Source: Lentisphaerota bacterium (GTDB lineage Bacteria; Verrucomicrobiota; Lentisphaeria; Victivallales; UBA1829). From it: a stretch of DNA of 47,358 nucleotides. The stretch's first letter is position 1. Each line of letters starts with the position of its first letter. The position numbers and the translations under genes are program-made. Positions 17,322 to 26,326 of this stretch are shown piece after piece. The notes beneath the pieces are model-generated. The model did not search any database and was not told where the DNA came from. It was given only the letters and a program-made list of their open reading frames with translations. The DNA lies in contig SUVT01000008.1 in assembly GCA_015061845.1 (NCBI GenBank), positions 1-47,358 on the forward strand. Direction: 5' to 3'.

Positions 17322-18875
17322 ATGGATTCCGGTATGATCCACAATGCTCTGATCTGTGATGGAACAGGTTCTGAACCGTTTCATGCAGACCTGCGTTTTG
17401 AAAACGGTGTCATTACCGGAATCGGAAAAAATCTTTCCGGTGAACAAAGGGTTTATAATGCAGAAAATCTGATCCTTTCCCCGGGATTTATTGATATTCA
17501 TGCACACTCGGATCTTTCTCTGCCGGCAGAACCGGAAGCGTTCGGAAAGATTTCTCAAGGTGTCACAACCGAAATTTCCGGTAATTGTGGTCTTTCCCCG
17601 TTTCCCATCCTCACAGAAGACGTCCGGAAGCATCTGGAAAAAACATACCGGAAATATCATTTCCCGATCACATGGAACGATTACGAAGGGTATCTTTCAG
17701 CCGTTGAACAGCAACGCCCCGCTATTAATTTTGCATCATTTTGCGGATACAATACACTTCGGGCAAACTTTACCGGTTATGAAAACAATCCGTTTCCTCC
17801 GGAAAAAATCTGGGAAATGCGGGATCTTCTGACAGAGATTCTGGCACAGGGGGCAATCGGTCTTTCCACCGGCTTACTTTACGTCCCCGGGAACTTTGCA
17901 ACGACGGAAGAACTTCAAATTGCAGCATCCGCACTGAAAGGGACAGGCAAACCGGTCTCCACCCATTTGAGAAGCGAAGGTGACAGGCTGATCGAATCCG
18001 TTCAGGAAGCGATCCGGATTGCAGAGTCTGCTGACAACCGGCTTCAGATCAGTCATCTGAAAACCGCCCTGCCCCGGAATTGGAATAAAATCACCGTCTT
18101 GCTCCAAACCATCCGGAACACCCGGCAAAAGGGAATGGATATCAATGCTGACAGATATCCTTACACTCACGCACAGACCTCTCTCAGTGTTGTACTGCCT
18201 CCACCGTGGGATGTCATGACAGATGCCGCAATCATGGAAGATTTGAACAGATATCCGGAAAAACAGGAAATCCTCAAGACAGCTCTGAAAGAAGCACCTC
18301 CCGCCTGGGAACGGATCATCCTCTGTTCAACAGCATACAAACCGGCAGCCGGATTTGCAGGAGAACCGTTCCTGAAAATCAGTAAAAATCTGCAAACAAC
18401 ACCGGAAGAACTTTGTACAGAACTGATGATTGCCGATGCACCCGGAACGATGGCGGCATTCGGCGGACTTTCTCCGGATAATCTTGAAACGATCCTTTCT
18501 GAACCCTATGTCTGCTGCGGAAGTGATGAAACGGCACGTCCGGAAAATGATTCTCTCGGAATCAGTCATCCACGGGGATTCGGCAGTTTTCCGCGGTTCT
18601 TCCGTATGGTTTCTGAAAAACAGGGGATCGCTGAGGCGATCCGGAAAATGACCTCTCTTCCGGCAAAAATCTGCAATCTCACGGATCGCGGAGTTCTGAA
18701 ACCCGGCTGTGCCGCTGACATGGTACTGTTTGATCCGGAAGAGTTCAGCGACAATGCGACATTCAAAACGCCTCATGCCGGAGCAAGCGGAATCCATTCC
18801 GTTTTTGTAAACGGTGTTCTGTCTTTTCAAAACGGAAAAGTCATTCAGCGTGCGGGAAAAGGCTTGAAAGTATAA
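17322..18875 (+). CDS. N-acyl-D-amino-acid deacylase (amidohydrolase)
   Basis: 517 aa, amidohydrolase superfamily, D-aminoacylase branch: hydrolyses N-acylated D-amino acids or related peptides in the cytoplasm. The metal-binding HxH is His60/His62 in FIDIHAHSD. Cys89 in EISGNCGLSPFP matches the bridging zinc cysteine of this branch. STHLRSEGD and ISHLKTA supply further histidines, and CCGSDETARP the catalytic Asp. Length fits the family (about 480-530). The start at 17322 has CGGAG upstream. It may act in recycling of peptidoglycan-derived D-amino acids; the substrate is inferred from family only. Its stop overlaps the A-run of the opposite-strand ech terminator. Confidence 0.88.
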   Translation: MDSGMIHNALICDGTGSEPFHADLRFENGVITGIGKNLSGEQRVYNAENLILSPGFIDIHAHSDLSLPAEPEAFGKISQGVTTEISGNCGLSPFPILTEDVRKHLEKTYRKYHFPITWNDYEGYLSAVEQQRPAINFASFCGYNTLRANFTGYENNPFPPEKIWEMRDLLTEILAQGAIGLSTGLLYVPGNFATTEELQIAASALKGTGKPVSTHLRSEGDRLIESVQEAIRIAESADNRLQISHLKTALPRNWNKITVLLQTIRNTRQKGMDINADRYPYTHAQTSLSVVLPPPWDVMTDAAIMEDLNRYPEKQEILKTALKEAPPAWERIILCSTAYKPAAGFAGEPFLKISKNLQTTPEELCTELMIADAPGTMAAFGGLSPDNLETILSEPYVCCGSDETARPENDSLGISHPRGFGSFPRFFRMVSEKQGIAEAIRKMTSLPAKICNLTDRGVLKPGCAADMVLFDPEEFSDNATFKTPHAGASGIHSVFVNGVLSFQNGKVIQRAGKGLKV

Positions 18876-18912
18876 AAAAAGGCTTGCGGAAGAAAAGATC
18901 CTCCGCAAACCT
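18874..18912 (-). terminator. Terminator of the hyp-ech operon
   Basis: Read on the minus strand, AGGTTTGCGGA (18902-18912) pairs with TCCGCAAGCCT (18880-18890) with one mismatch and is followed by a run of seven T. It lies 23 bases after echF. The T-run overlaps the stop codon of the convergent D-aminoacylase gene. Confidence 0.85.
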
Positions 18913-18935
18913 GATCAAGCTGTTGATACCGCAAA

Positions 18936-19238
18936 TTATTTCTTGCGGTCGCCGAACTCCAAACACTTTTTCGGACACGCTTCCACACATGCACCGCAGA
19001 GAATACAGCGGAACCGTTCATATTTCCACTCTTTCTCCGGTGTTCTTGTGACAGCCAATGCGTTGGACGGACATTTTCTGGCACAAATCCCGCAATAAAT
19101 GCACTTGGATTCATCGGGCATCAGGATCACACCGCGTTCTCCCGGGAACGGAGGACGTTCTTCATACGGATATTTCCGGGTGACAGGACCTCTCCAGAGG
19201 TTGAACAGCAGTGTTTTCAGCATAACTACAATTTTCAT
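18936..19238 (-). CDS. echF: Ech hydrogenase subunit F, two [4Fe-4S] ferredoxin-like protein
   Basis: 100 aa from the ATG at 19238, which follows GGAGAG; an in-frame start at 19271 lies inside echE and is not preferred. Two CxxCxxCxxxC clusters (CIYCGICARKCP and CILCGACVEACP) bind two [4Fe-4S] clusters, as in NuoI, and pass electrons from ferredoxin to the small subunit EchC. It is a peripheral cytoplasmic-face subunit. Last gene of the operon, one base after echE. Confidence 0.92.
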   Translation of the reverse strand: MKIVVMLKTLLFNLWRGPVTRKYPYEERPPFPGERGVILMPDESKCIYCGICARKCPSNALAVTRTPEKEWKYERFRCILCGACVEACPKKCLEFGDRKK

Positions 19239-19239
19239 A

Positions 19240-20313
19240 TTATCTCTCCGTACAGGAAATGCAGGGGTCAACAGAAAGGACGATCACACCGACGTTGGCA
19301 AGGCTGCAGCCGTTCAGCATGTGAAGCATCGGAGCAACGTTTGCAAAAGTTGGTGTACGGACACGGCAGCGTGCCAGTTTATCGGTACCATTACCTTTCA
19401 GGTAATAGATCACTTCTCCGCGGGGCTGTTCTGCACGGACTGCAGCTTCGCCGTTGGGGTTGCCTTTGAACGCTGTTTTCAGCGGGGTGTCGGGCAGAGC
19501 GGACAATGCCTGACGGATCAGGTCGATGGACTGGAAGACTTCGCGGATTCTCACCTTGGTTCTTGCATAAGCATCGCAGTCATTTTCCACGACAGGTTCA
19601 AAGTCAAGTTTGTCATAGGCAAAATATCCGGTCATACGGTGGTCCATCTTGAGTCCGCTTGCACGGGCAGTCGGTCCCACAGCTCCGCGTTCATAAGCAG
19701 TCTTGGCATCAAGGATACCAACGCCGACGGTTCTTGCTTTCACAGTATAATCCTCCAGAAGGACATGAGCTTCTTCCTTGAATTCCGCTTCGATCAGAGC
19801 CAGTTTTTCAAGAACAAACTTCTTCTGTTCTTCGTTGATATCTTTTCTCACACCGCCAACGCATGCGGCACTGAGCATCACGCGTCCGCCGGTGGTGTAT
19901 TCCATAGCATCCATGATGTGTTCACGGGTACGCCAGATCTGATAGAACAAACTTTCAAACCCGAACGCATCAGCCAGCAAACCAAGAGCCAGCAGATGGC
20001 TGTGGATTCGGTGCATTTCACTCCAGGCTACACGGAGAAATTTTGCCCGTTCCGGAATCTCAATGTTCATGATCTCTTCAATACCGGTACAGTAAGTGGT
20101 ACTGTGCATGAAAGAACAGATACCGCAGATATGTTCGATCAGATAAGTATCCTGCTGAAAATCTTTCTGTTCAGCAAGGCGTTCCAGACCGCGATGGACA
20201 TAACCGATCACAGGGAGAGCGGAAACAACAGTTTCATCCACGATTTCCAGACGGAGCTGCAGGGGTTCCGGGAGAACAGGATGCTGAGGACCAAAAGGAA
20301 CGATCATACTCAT
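19240..20313 (-). CDS. echE: Ech hydrogenase large subunit (NiFe site)
   Basis: 357 aa, NuoD-like catalytic subunit. The four nickel-iron ligands are visible: Cys63/Cys66 in EHICGICSFMH and Cys351/Cys354 in DPCISCTER. Retention of both CxxC pairs separates it from NuoD of complex I. Only three residues follow the last Cys, so there is no C-terminal peptide to remove and no maturation endopeptidase should be needed. Together with EchC it reduces protons to H2 (reversibly), coupled to ion pumping by EchA/EchB. The start overlaps the end of echD by 4 bases. Confidence 0.95.
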   Translation of the reverse strand: MSMIVPFGPQHPVLPEPLQLRLEIVDETVVSALPVIGYVHRGLERLAEQKDFQQDTYLIEHICGICSFMHSTTYCTGIEEIMNIEIPERAKFLRVAWSEMHRIHSHLLALGLLADAFGFESLFYQIWRTREHIMDAMEYTTGGRVMLSAACVGGVRKDINEEQKKFVLEKLALIEAEFKEEAHVLLEDYTVKARTVGVGILDAKTAYERGAVGPTARASGLKMDHRMTGYFAYDKLDFEPVVENDCDAYARTKVRIREVFQSIDLIRQALSALPDTPLKTAFKGNPNGEAAVRAEQPRGEVIYYLKGNGTDKLARCRVRTPTFANVAPMLHMLNGCSLANVGVIVLSVDPCISCTER

Positions 20314-20714
20314 TTCGCCACCTCATCTTTCTTTGCTGCGGGAGAATCCACGGTTGTGATTTTGACACCGGGGACATGGCAGAACGGTTTTTCAGGAGCA
20401 TCCGGAGCGAGGAGAAAATGTTTTTCGTAATCCACGACCAGTCCGGTGAAGGTGATCCCGAAAAGATCCTGAATTTCATTTTCGATGATCAGAGCGGCAA
20501 AACAAGCTTTGGAAATACTGGGAACGACGCCCGGTTTTTCCACTTTGAGCCGCAGGGTGTAAAGTTCATAATTTTTGTCGAAATGATAGTAAATATCAAA
20601 ATATTCGTCGCAATCCACTGTTGTCATGGTAACAAAGCGGTAATCGGCGACCAGCAGAGAGGCTGCCTTTCCGACAATCGTCTCAAGCGTGGCTTCTTCG
20701 TTGATCTTCATCAT
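20310..20714 (-). CDS. echD: Ech hydrogenase subunit D (NuoC-like)
   Basis: 134 aa, 30-kDa-subunit/NuoC-like protein without metal ligands. The conserved NuoC-type segment is EIQDLFGITFTGLVVDYEKHFLLAP. It is a structural subunit of the hydrophilic arm, next to EchE. The start overlaps the end of echC by 4 bases and its end overlaps echE by 4 bases, showing tight coupling. Confidence 0.88.
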   Translation of the reverse strand: MMKINEEATLETIVGKAASLLVADYRFVTMTTVDCDEYFDIYYHFDKNYELYTLRLKVEKPGVVPSISKACFAALIIENEIQDLFGITFTGLVVDYEKHFLLAPDAPEKPFCHVPGVKITTVDSPAAKKDEVAK

Positions 20715-21232
20715 TTTTCAGATTCCTTTGCGGTTGCAGGAGCTGCCGGTTCTGCAGGCAGTTCCTTCGGTTTCACTATCACAACAGGAAGTTCTTCTGT
20801 AACAGTTTCTGTTTCTTTGGTTTTCTTTTTCAGAATTTCCACAGCTTTCACGATACCGTCGAGCATGGCTTCCGGTTTCGGGGGACAGCCGGGGACATGC
20901 ACATCCACGGGAATGACTTTGTCGATTCCGCCCACAACGTTGTAGCAGTCAGCGAAAAGTCCGCCTGTGGCTGCACAGACGCCCATTGCCACAACAGCTT
21001 TCGGTGACGGGATCTGGTCATAGACGTTTTTCAGAACGTGCATATTTTTCTTGTTGACGGAACCTGTCACCACGAGGATATCTGCGTGTTTCGGGTTTCC
21101 GACGTGCAGAACACCGAAGCGTTCTGCATCGTAAAGCGGGGTCAGACAAGCGAGAAATTCAATATCGCATCCATTGCAGCTGTTACAGTTGAAATGGACG
21201 ACCCAGGGAGATTTTCCAGTAAATTTGGACAT
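20711..21232 (-). CDS. echC: Ech hydrogenase small subunit (NuoB-like)
   Basis: 173 aa. Ligands for the proximal [4Fe-4S] cluster are visible in FNCNSCNGCDIE (Cys16, Cys19, Cys22), MGVCAATGG (Cys86) and VHVPGCPP (Cys116). It passes electrons from EchF to the NiFe centre of EchE. The last 35 residues are a Lys/Glu/Pro/Ala-rich extension beyond the conserved NuoB-like core and are probably disordered. Confidence 0.93.
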   Translation of the reverse strand: MSKFTGKSPWVVHFNCNSCNGCDIEFLACLTPLYDAERFGVLHVGNPKHADILVVTGSVNKKNMHVLKNVYDQIPSPKAVVAMGVCAATGGLFADCYNVVGGIDKVIPVDVHVPGCPPKPEAMLDGIVKAVEILKKKTKETETVTEELPVVIVKPKELPAEPAAPATAKESEK

Positions 21233-21238
21233 TTCAGT

Positions 21239-22108
21239 TTACCTCCAAAGCCAGATAAGATTTGCCAGTGACAGAGTCAGGGGGATCGTCCACATGAAGC
21301 GCACCATCCACCAGGAGGTGAGACGCGCACAGATGTTGTCCATGATCAGCACCAGAATAAAACCGACGAGAGCAAGCACGATCCCCATGATGAGAGAAGT
21401 GTGCCAGAACGCAACCATCAAACCGAAGAACATTGCCATTTCATACGCATGGGCAACTTCGATCAAGCCAAGGAACGGTCCGGAGAATTCCAGTGTTGTT
21501 CCTTTGACGATTTCCTGATGCGCATGGTGGGAAGAGGCAACGTCAAACGGTGATTTTTCAAACTCGATCGCAATCACGAAGAGCAGAGAAATAAACATCA
21601 GCGGCATGGAATAGATCAGCGGTGTACCGCGTTCCAGAACTTTGGCTCCGAGGAAGCTGTTGTTCTGAAGATAAACCGCAAGGATCAAAAGGATCAATGT
21701 CGGTTCATACGCAAGCATCTGAAGGATCTTTCTCTGACTTCCGATCCAGCTGTAAGGAGAACGCACACTCATGGCGGCAATCACCAGACACAGTGCGGAG
21801 AATGCCTGACAGAACAGAATCATCAGTAAGTCCTGTCCAAGAACCAGAAGGACAACGGTCAGCATCATAAAGAACAGATGCAGGAACGCATACGCCAGCT
21901 GAGTACGGTGAACGAGGATCTGCTGTTTTCCAAACAGTTTCAGGATGTCATAGACAGGCTGCCAGAAGGAAGGTCCGACACGTCCCTGAAGACGTGCTGT
22001 AAACTTCCGGTCAAAACCACTGAGCAGAGTTCCGAGCGTCGGAGCAAGGATCAGTACCGCAATACAGCGCAGCAGCGGTGATTCAATAATCATGTTGATA
22101 TATGTCAT
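21239..22108 (-). CDS. echB: Ech hydrogenase membrane subunit B (NuoH-like)
   Basis: 289 aa with about eight hydrophobic segments. NuoH/EchB signatures are GRVGPSFWQPVYDILKLFGK near the N-terminus and FEKSPFDVASSHHAHQE in the middle, the loop that couples the redox arm to ion translocation. An AGAAGGG ribosome binding site precedes the ATG. It lies 15 bases after echA and 6 bases before echC. Confidence 0.93.
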   Translation of the reverse strand: MTYINMIIESPLLRCIAVLILAPTLGTLLSGFDRKFTARLQGRVGPSFWQPVYDILKLFGKQQILVHRTQLAYAFLHLFFMMLTVVLLVLGQDLLMILFCQAFSALCLVIAAMSVRSPYSWIGSQRKILQMLAYEPTLILLILAVYLQNNSFLGAKVLERGTPLIYSMPLMFISLLFVIAIEFEKSPFDVASSHHAHQEIVKGTTLEFSGPFLGLIEVAHAYEMAMFFGLMVAFWHTSLIMGIVLALVGFILVLIMDNICARLTSWWMVRFMWTIPLTLSLANLIWLWR

Positions 22109-22123
22109 TTTTCTGATCCCTTC

Positions 22124-24178
22124 TTACTTGATTGTAATTGCAGCAACCACGCATCCGATCAAAACGATCATTGACAGCCAGGAAAGCCAGTTCAAATACT
22201 TGGACACGCGGTTTTCGTTGATATAATTTTTGAAGTAATAACTGGAGAACACAGCATGTTCCACCTTTCCTCCTACAGAGTAGAAGTCATAACTGCGGAG
22301 ACCGAGCTTGTTCTTTTCCGGATTCAGCTCTTCTTCAATCGTAATTGCATTTTCTCCGCAAAGATACGGAGGACGGATGTTTCTGTTCTTCACCAGGATC
22401 GCAATAAAGATTGCAGAGAGAATCAAACCGAGAGCAAGGCAGCCAAGCACAAGATATGCCGGGAACATTGCCTGTTCATTGTTGAGTGCATTGATCTTGT
22501 TCAGCATATCCATATCAGTTCCGGGCTGAGAAGGATCAAGGAATGTTTCAGCAGCCATTGTTGTGAAAACATTGCGGAAGATCATCATTGTGAAAAGCCC
22601 TGTCACGATCACCAGAATTGCAAGATAGCCCAGAGAGAACTTCATGGACTTGGAGATTTCCTCCACCGGCTTATCCGGGTGATATCCCTGAATCTGCATG
22701 TGTCCCATCCATTTTGCCCAGAAGTAGACAGTGAACGCACTTCCGGTTGCAAGGAATACCAGCAGGAACGGAGAATGGATCGTTGCTTCGATCGCAAGCC
22801 ATTTACTGAGCAGCATCCCGAACGGAGGCAGAAGCATGGACATCATACCGACCATGGCGACCATTGTCGTGAACGGCATCTTGTACGGCATACCATCCAT
22901 CTTTTCAATATCACGGCTGCCGAGTTTCTGTTCAATCCGCCCGACACACAGGAAGAGCAGACCTTTGGAAACTGCATGGAATGTAATAATGGAAAGACCT
23001 GCAGCATACGCCAGAGGTGATTCGATTCCGGCACAGGCAACCACCAATCCCAGGTTGGAAATCGTGGAGTAAGCCAGCACTTTCTTTGCATTGGATTGCG
23101 TACAGGCAAGGAACGCTGCTCCGGCAAAAGAGAGCGCACCGGTGAACGCTATCATCATCATGAACAGTGTATAATCACTGTAATGAGGACTGATACGCAT
23201 CACAAGATAAACCCCGGCTTTCACCATCGTTGCAGCATGAAGCAATGCGGAAACCGGTGTGGGCGCAACCATTGCTCCAAGCAGCCAGCTCTGGAACGGA
23301 AACAGTGCAGATTTGGTAAATGCCGCCATACAGAGAAGCATCGCAGGAAGAACCGTTACAGCAGCTCCTGTCAGACTCTGGAAATCTTCACCGCAGCCGT
23401 TGACTTTCAACAGGAAGATACCGGCAAGCATCAGCACTCCGCCGAAACTGTTGATCAGCAGCGCACGGGTGGCATTGACACGTCTTGCTTCCCCGCCATC
23501 CTGTCCGATAAGAGCATAGGAACAAAGGGTCGTGGCTTCCCAGAATGTGGAGAACAGAGAAAAGTTATTGGCAGAAACAAGCCCGATCATAAAACCGAGG
23601 AAGCTGATGAAGAAGAAGTAAAATCTTCCCAGGGACCCGGCTCCTTCCGGTGCATGTTTTGCGTGTTCTTTCATATAGTTGATGGAGAAGATGAGAATTG
23701 CACTTCCCACAACTGCTGTCACCAGAATCAGAATTCTTGTCAGGTTGTCGATCCGGAACAGAACGAGACTGTCCTGATGTTCACCGACAAAGTGAGCAGC
23801 AACCGCAAAACCGGTTTGGATCAAACCGAGAAAGACGATCCAGCCATTCTCAATTTTGAACCCGACGTACAACAGAGCCAACAGGACAAATGCTTCCAAC
23901 CCAAAGGAGAGCAGATCCAATCTGAATCCATGTCCGATGGTCGCCGGCACATCCCATTGCCATGTTTGTACAAGTCCTTCTTCACTTCCCGTTGACAGCC
24001 AGACCAGAAGAATCCCGCCTGCAAGCACGATCGCAGCGGAAATCCAGATCAGCACTGTACGGAGTTTTTCCCGTTTCTGGAGCAGGAATGTCAAACATCC
24101 CAGCAGAATCGGAGCGATGACCATGGCTAACAAAACCCAATGGGTCATCCCGAACAAAGAGCTAATTACTTTCTCCAT
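22124..24178 (-). CDS. echA: Ech hydrogenase antiporter-like subunit A (NuoL-like)
   Basis: 684 aa, multi-spanning subunit related to NuoL/MrpA, which carries ions across the membrane. The proton-translocation core is recognisable from residues such as SALLHAATMVKAGVYLVMR and STISNLGLVVACAG. The C-terminus (CGENAITIEEELNP onward) is a cytoplasmic loop plus a last helix. The pumped ion (H+ or Na+) cannot be read from sequence. First gene of the structural block, 27 bases after hypB. A complex I origin is rejected because no NADH-module genes are present and EchE keeps its NiFe ligands. Confidence 0.93.
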   Translation of the reverse strand: MEKVISSLFGMTHWVLLAMVIAPILLGCLTFLLQKREKLRTVLIWISAAIVLAGGILLVWLSTGSEEGLVQTWQWDVPATIGHGFRLDLLSFGLEAFVLLALLYVGFKIENGWIVFLGLIQTGFAVAAHFVGEHQDSLVLFRIDNLTRILILVTAVVGSAILIFSINYMKEHAKHAPEGAGSLGRFYFFFISFLGFMIGLVSANNFSLFSTFWEATTLCSYALIGQDGGEARRVNATRALLINSFGGVLMLAGIFLLKVNGCGEDFQSLTGAAVTVLPAMLLCMAAFTKSALFPFQSWLLGAMVAPTPVSALLHAATMVKAGVYLVMRISPHYSDYTLFMMMIAFTGALSFAGAAFLACTQSNAKKVLAYSTISNLGLVVACAGIESPLAYAAGLSIITFHAVSKGLLFLCVGRIEQKLGSRDIEKMDGMPYKMPFTTMVAMVGMMSMLLPPFGMLLSKWLAIEATIHSPFLLVFLATGSAFTVYFWAKWMGHMQIQGYHPDKPVEEISKSMKFSLGYLAILVIVTGLFTMMIFRNVFTTMAAETFLDPSQPGTDMDMLNKINALNNEQAMFPAYLVLGCLALGLILSAIFIAILVKNRNIRPPYLCGENAITIEEELNPEKNKLGLRSYDFYSVGGKVEHAVFSSYYFKNYINENRVSKYLNWLSWLSMIVLIGCVVAAITIK

Positions 24179-24205
24179 GTTTTTCTTTTTCCTTCTTGTT
24201 ATGTT

Positions 24206-24973
24206 TTATTGTGTTATAGAATTTTTCAAATATTCGATCCAAGCCTCAAAGCCGGAGCCATCCTTGGAGGAGACTTCCAGGATCTCTGCCTGCGGGTTGG
24301 TCGTCCGGACATTGCGGATGCAAAGCTCTTTATCCCAGCCAAGTGCCGCTGCAATATCTATTTTTGTCAGCAAAACAAGTTTTGCAGCCGTGAATAATCC
24401 GGGATATTTCAAAGGTTTCTCTTCACCTTCCGGAGTGGAAAGCAATGCAATTTTTTCATCTTCTCCAAGATCAAAGGCTACCGGACAAACCAGATTTCCT
24501 ACATTCTCTATAAAAAGGATCTGAGTTCCAGCCGGGACAGATTTCTCAAGCACCTCTGAAATCTGCTGTGCCGTCAAGTGACAACTGTCATGAACCTGGA
24601 TCTGTGTCACAGGAACGCCGGTCGATCTCATGCGGTCAGCATCAATCTCACCATACTGGTCGCCAACGATCACAGCAGTCCGGATCCCAGCGACCTTCAA
24701 TGCTTCCAGTGTTCTGGTCAAAAGAGTTGTTTTTCCTGCACCCGGTGATGAGATCAGGTTGAAAGTGCGGGTTCCGCGCCCTCTCAAAAATGCCCGGTTC
24801 AACTCAGCCGTATTGTCATTTTTCGCAAGGATCGCCTGTTCCAGCGGGACCTCGCGCGTGGCAGGCTCGTGGGAATGGTAGTACACCTTTCCGTCAGCCC
24901 CGGTATGAGCATGCATTCCATCATCGTGGTGATGATGGTGATGATGCCCATCGCATCCACAGTCTTTACACAT
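24206..24973 (-). CDS. hypB: Hydrogenase nickel incorporation GTPase HypB
   Basis: 255 aa from the ATG at 24973, which overlaps the hypA TAA (TAATG). The longer frame upstream lies inside hypA. The N-terminal CKDCGC (Cys2, Cys5, Cys7) matches the high-affinity nickel site. A run of seven histidines followed by further His/Asp is a nickel-storage stretch. The G-domain has the P-loop SSPGAGKTTLL and the switch region with Cys and His (DSCHLTAQQ, ENVGNLVCP). It delivers Ni to EchE together with HypA. Confidence 0.95.
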   Translation of the reverse strand: MCKDCGCDGHHHHHHHDDGMHAHTGADGKVYYHSHEPATREVPLEQAILAKNDNTAELNRAFLRGRGTRTFNLISSPGAGKTTLLTRTLEALKVAGIRTAVIVGDQYGEIDADRMRSTGVPVTQIQVHDSCHLTAQQISEVLEKSVPAGTQILFIENVGNLVCPVAFDLGEDEKIALLSTPEGEEKPLKYPGLFTAAKLVLLTKIDIAAALGWDKELCIRNVRTTNPQAEILEVSSKDGSGFEAWIEYLKNSITQ

Positions 24974-25323
24974 TATTCCACCTCTATACTTTTCAAATTC
25001 AGCTCTCTGCCTCCTTTGCGGCGGGGATATTCCTTTCCGCAATGGATACAGGCTGAAATCAGTTTTTCAGATTCAAACTCCCGACCGCAGCCGGGACACT
25101 CATATTTTATCGGCAAGTGGTCAATCAGAAGTTTGCAATCCTTCATCATGCCGCCGCACGCAAATTCACAGGCTGCCTCCCACGCATACTGCATGGCATC
25201 GGGATCAACACCGCTCAGGACACCCATTTCGATCCGGACAGACAGAACCCGCGGGGCTCCATTCTGATCCCGCCAGTCGTCGATCGTTCTCAACAGAGAT
25301 TGTGCAATTTCCAGTTCGTGCAT
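24973..25323 (-). CDS. hypA: Hydrogenase nickel chaperone HypA
   Basis: 116 aa when started at 25323, which gives the obligatory Met-His-Glu N-terminus whose His2 binds nickel. An ATG 30 bases upstream lies inside hypE and is rejected. Two CxxC pairs (CPGCGREF and CIHCGKEY) form the structural zinc site. It hands nickel to the large hydrogenase subunit with HypB. One base separates it from the hypE stop. Confidence 0.95.
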   Translation of the reverse strand: MHELEIAQSLLRTIDDWRDQNGAPRVLSVRIEMGVLSGVDPDAMQYAWEAACEFACGGMMKDCKLLIDHLPIKYECPGCGREFESEKLISACIHCGKEYPRRKGGRELNLKSIEVE

Positions 25324-25324
25324 C

Positions 25325-26326
25325 TCAACAAATCCTCGGTAAGGGGTCTCCATCAGGGAGAATCAGTTTCCGTTTTCCGCCCCAGGCACCGCCAAGGACG
25401 ATCTCTTCTGCGTTGGAATCCAATGTTCCGATCACAGCAGCCAATTCGCCGCCGGGAAGAGCCTTCCAGCTTTTCACGATTTCATCGGCGAACTCCGGCG
25501 AAACGATTGCAACCATCCGTCCTTCGCACGGCACAAACAGCGGATCGATCCCTGTCATCTTGCAGAGTGTCCGGACTTTTTCCGAAACAGGAATCGCCTC
25601 TTCTTCCAGAAATGCACCGCAGGAAGAACCTTTCAGCAGCTCTGTCAAAACTGCGCCGGTACCGCCGCGGGTGGGATCTCTCATCAACTTGACCCCCTGC
25701 CCTGCGATCCGGAATGCTTCATCTGCAAACTTCCGCAAAGAGGCACAGTCGCTTTCTGCTCCGCTGATACCGTGTCTTGCAGCAAGAATCGCCATTCCAT
25801 GCTCGCCGATCCCGCCGCTGACAATGATCTTGTCCCCGGACTGAAGATATTCCCGTCCGAGCCGGATCCCTTTCCGGGCAAAGCCGATTCCGGCAGTATT
25901 CAGGATCACGCCGTCCACAGCTCCGGCAGGAACAACTTTTGTATCTCCGGTGACGATCTGAACTCCTTCAGAATCAGCCATCTCTTTGACAGAATCAAGG
26001 ATTTCGCCAAGCTCTTTCCGGGAAAATCCTTCTTCCAGAATCATCGCAAGGGAAAGATATTCCGGGATCCCGCCGCTGACAATGATATCGTTGACCGTTC
26101 CGCAAACTGCCAGTTTTCCAATATTTCCACCCGGGAAGAATCGGGGTGTCACAACAAAACTGTCTGTGGAAAAGATCATTCCTTCCGGCAGAGCTGCCGC
26201 ATCGGGCAAACCGGCAAGGATGCCATTCTGCGCAAATCTTGAGACGATTTCCGCTTCGATCAAAGCCGCAGAAGCCGCACCGCCTCCCCCCTGGGACAAC
26301 ATGATTTTTTCCGGGAGTTCCATCAT
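25325..26326 (-). CDS. hypE: Hydrogenase maturation protein HypE
   Basis: Dehydrates the carbamoyl group on its own C-terminal Cys to thiocyanate, the source of the CN ligands of the NiFe site. The protein ends in PLPRIC, the required C-terminal Cys. AIR-synthase-like motifs include LSQGGGGAASA, STDSFVVTPRFFPGGNIG and RDPTRGGTGAVL. The start at 26326 overlaps the hypD stop (ATGA); a second Met follows at once. The longer open frame to 26431 runs into hypD and is not used. 333 aa. Confidence 0.95.
   Translation of the reverse strand: MMELPEKIMLSQGGGGAASAALIEAEIVSRFAQNGILAGLPDAAALPEGMIFSTDSFVVTPRFFPGGNIGKLAVCGTVNDIIVSGGIPEYLSLAMILEEGFSRKELGEILDSVKEMADSEGVQIVTGDTKVVPAGAVDGVILNTAGIGFARKGIRLGREYLQSGDKIIVSGGIGEHGMAILAARHGISGAESDCASLRKFADEAFRIAGQGVKLMRDPTRGGTGAVLTELLKGSSCGAFLEEEAIPVSEKVRTLCKMTGIDPLFVPCEGRMVAIVSPEFADEIVKSWKALPGGELAAVIGTLDSNAEEIVLGGAWGGKRKLILPDGDPLPRIC

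Noticed and set aside
19099-20430. 443-aa plus-strand frame opposite echE/echF
   Set aside because: Antisense to conserved hydrogenase subunits with intact metal ligands.
23096-23995. 299-aa plus-strand frame opposite echA
   Set aside because: Composition (Cys, His, Gln rich) is typical of the reverse complement of a membrane protein gene.
18936-24178. Complex I (Nuo) assignment for the six membrane/redox genes
   Set aside because: No NuoE/F/G or NuoA/J/K genes, and the large subunit keeps both CxxC nickel-iron pairs; Ech-type hydrogenase fits in number and order.
24903-24960. CAT-rich stretch as a DNA repeat
   Set aside because: It encodes the His-rich nickel-binding segment of HypB and is explained by protein function.
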